64,000 nt of DNA from Atherix ibis (Eukaryota; Arthropoda; Insecta; Diptera; Athericidae): the NCBI GenBank assembly GCA_958298945.1, contig OY282605.1, forward strand, positions 111,658,267 to 111,722,266. Direction: 5' to 3'. How positions within the stretch are numbered: position 1 is the stretch's first letter; each line of letters begins with the position of its first letter. Below, in pieces: positions 61,401 to 64,000 of this stretch. The position numbers were made by a program, and so were the translations under genes. The notes under the pieces were generated by a model. It did not search any database. It was not told where the DNA came from and saw nothing but the letters and a program-made list of their open reading frames with translations.

Positions 61401-64000
61401 CTCTACATTTTATATAAAATATTTGTTTTGTAATAATTTCTGTATTTATGTCATACTTTTTCAATAAAGCGGAAAACTTTGTGAAAGTTCTTATAATATT
61501 TATAATTTAAAATTTTATTTTTGCAATTCCTAATGAAATGTTTTGCAAACATGTAAAAAAACATTTCTTTATGTTTTCTTTTTTGTTTAGTATCAAATTC
61601 ATTTTGTCATAAATTTAAGACATTAAATTACGAGTGAAGTGGCGGAATAATTTTCTTTTGTAAACAAGGGTTGATATGAAAATTGTTTATTTCTAAAAAG
61701 TTGATTTCTTCATTTTTGAAAATTTATAAGTCAAGTAGACTTTTATGTATTAAGGTTTGAGTTCAATTTAATATTAAAAATTTAGAAAATTAATATTATA
61801 AATATTGTACACTACATATATACAATATATGGTTGGAATATTAAGTAAAACTTTTTTCTTGCGATGCTTTTATATGTAGTTAACAAAGTAATAAATAGAA
61901 ATATATTTTAAATTTGTTACCCACATCATGTATGTAGATTATTTCGAATAGTAAAAACAGTATACTCGTATATATTTTCTATTGTAAATAGTTAATAAGA
62001 AACTTTGTAAAGGCAATAAATAGAAAGAAAAATAAATAATTTCAAATTCTAACAAAAATATTGTATAAATTACTATTTATCTTTTCTTGAGGGGATTCTT
62101 TTATAAAATGCAATTTATAGAAATTCTTTGGACAAAGAGATATCTGCAAATATCATTTATTATATTGTGACACCCTTTTAGTTTCCGTCAATATAAATAA
62201 ATCCCAGTTTTCAAAATTGTATACAGTAAGAGAAGGGTGGATTAATGTATGTATGAGTAACCGAACATACGAGTATTAAAAGGAAAACGAATCTGACTAG
62301 ATTGGAATTCAAATAAAATTAATTGGAAATATTAAATGTGCTGTCAGTTTTATCACTTTCTGAATGCCACTCCATTTAATTATGGTCGAAATGTATCAAA
62401 TAAGTAAGAAACGAAATCAAGTTGATTAGGGCAATACCAATAATGTCTGTTGCCATTACAGTTTCTTCTCTAAATACGAGGGAAATGCAATCCCTTGTCA
62501 GCGAGCAGTTGTCACTTGTCACAAGTCTCATGGGATGGATGGATGCTACCACTTTGGAATTTCGAAATTTATGAAAACTTGTAATTTTATTTATTCAATT
62601 ATGTATGAGTATTTCTCTCATTTCTTTGAATTTATACATTCGTCGTTGATTTGCAATTCTCTCCAATTGGATTTCCTTGTAGATGAAAATTTGCCTCTAA
62701 CTTACTAACGGATGCCTTTATGCTTTAAGCTTTTATGTTTCGGGTATTGCGCCCACTTTGTTGTTGCCGTTGAAAGGTTGTCGGTGTCCGCATGGTGATG
62801 TTAACGATTGTGATGAGAGGAATTGCTGACGTCTGACGTATTTGACAGCTGACTTAGTGAATTGACCAAAGAATAATATAATCGGACGACAGTAATATCA
62901 AAAACATCAGCTACAGCTACAACAGCATTGGCAGCAGCATCAGCAATAAAGGGACAATGGTAGAAGCAGTTCGCAATCAAAGTGAATTGAAGTCGGTGTG
63001 GGGTTTTGGGTGAATGGAGTAAATTTATTGTGGGTTCATATTGGTTGGTTGCTGGCCGTTGTTGAAACCGTCAGTCAACCAGTCAGGTTCTTCTCTATTC
63101 AACCCTGACGTCTGTCACTTATGCTTTGTATTATTAGTGGTTCGCACACACTCGACACTCGACACTCGACATTCAACACTCCACACTCTGCCCTCCGCAC
63201 TCGATACATCGGAGTATTTGCTTCTTGTCGCTAAGATATTCCACCCGCAAGCCATTGTAAACAATAAGGCGTCATAACAATGTCCCTATACAACGTTGTT
63301 GTAATACTTGTTGTCGTCATTCATTAAAGATCTTCGCTTGTTCTTCTTATTGTTATTACGGTTTTTGTGCCTCGTGCCACTGAGCTTGCATAAAAAAAGC
63401 CTACACTGATGCCAATGATAGGTTTGCCGGTGATGCAAATATGCGAATATGGTTCATATGTAAACCTATCCATTGACGATAACCGCTTTCATATGTGGCA
63501 GCTCTGGTAAGGCAAACAATGCTGAGGGTAGAGTTAGTCGAATTAAAAGAAGGAGTAAAATTTGTAGTTGTATTAGTGGTAGATGGTATGGAACAATTGA
63601 ATATATTTCATATTGTTTGGGCTGAAAAGCGATGAGGACTCAATGAGGATAAAAATAATCATTGTCATGTTGGGCCAGATGTTGTTTGGAATGACTTTGA
63701 AAAGGCCAATGAGAGAAATTGTTAACAATATGGCCCTATAGTTTTTCTTAACAAAAGGATCGTGAATATAACGCCAGATGGAAGTTATTAAAAGGGGAAA
63801 TTTGAGTGCAAACAAAGAAAAAACCATTCGGCAATTGATGAATGATGAATGACCGTTAAGAATTCAACTTGTTTCCTTAACATAGTCTACACTCAGTTAA
63901 TATGCGTTTACGATAAGATGCGTTATGATACGATAAATTCCGCTGTTCGAAGAGGTGACAATTTACGAATACTCGTACGTTTCGATGTCGTATGCAAAAA
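55413..64000. other. Upstream intron / 5' region of Tnc
   Basis: No coding exon recognised. It should contain at least one untranslated first exon and the promoter. A GC-richer stretch at about 62430-63600, with CAG/CAA-type triplets around 62910-62960, is the best place to look. The ORF at 59185-59415 is a degenerate GCA/AAT low-complexity run. Confidence 0.4.
63145..63185 (+). repeat. CGACACT heptamer repeat
   Basis: ACACTCGACACTCGACACTC and degenerate continuations (ATTCAACACTCCACACTC). Confidence 0.8.

Overview
The window is AT-rich nuclear DNA from an insect, most likely a schizophoran (higher) fly. The basis is short spliceosomal introns (mostly 55-150 bp) next to one very large first-intron region, orthologues of GGNBP2, mitochondrial ribosomal protein L27 and the fly apical-matrix protein Tenectin, and many mariner and jockey-like elements. 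The species cannot be fixed from the sequence alone.

Layout. (1) 1-6065 is a compact gene block: the 5' part of an unrecognised minus-strand gene running off the left edge; a five-exon plus-strand GGNBP2 orthologue (2655-4911); and a convergent three-exon minus-strand mRpL27 (5521-6065). (2) 6658-14814 is a nest of transposons: the ends of a TA-inserting Tc1/mariner-type element enclose a jockey-type LINE (LINE-1), which is itself broken by two mariners and by a 5'-truncated second LINE flanked by a perfect 12-bp target duplication. (3) 14815-20552 holds a further LINE tail, a long hairpin and three more mariners, two of which abut at a single TA. (4) 20553-22224 is AT-rich 3' flank. (5) 22225-55404 is one minus-strand gene, Tenectin (Tnc): seven coding exons including a 5956-bp exon, a signal-peptide exon far upstream, five complete von Willebrand C modules plus one half module, an RGD, and a very long Glu/Lys/His repeat domain. 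Its introns hold a DD41D-type transposon (32181-33463), a candidate nested 150-residue ORF (39900-40352) and several GC-richer islands that may be regulatory. (6) 55405-64000 is the upstream intron/5' region of Tnc, with no coding exon that I could recognise.

No operons, CRISPR arrays, rRNAs or tRNAs were seen. The genes are not a functional cluster. The most unusual items are the polyampholyte repeat of Tnc, the multiply nested transposon stack with readable insertion order, an uninterrupted mariner transposase frame that has captured the C-terminal tail of a LINE ORF2, and the nested ORF in a Tnc intron. All splice sites were assigned by eye from GT/AG positions and reading-frame continuity.
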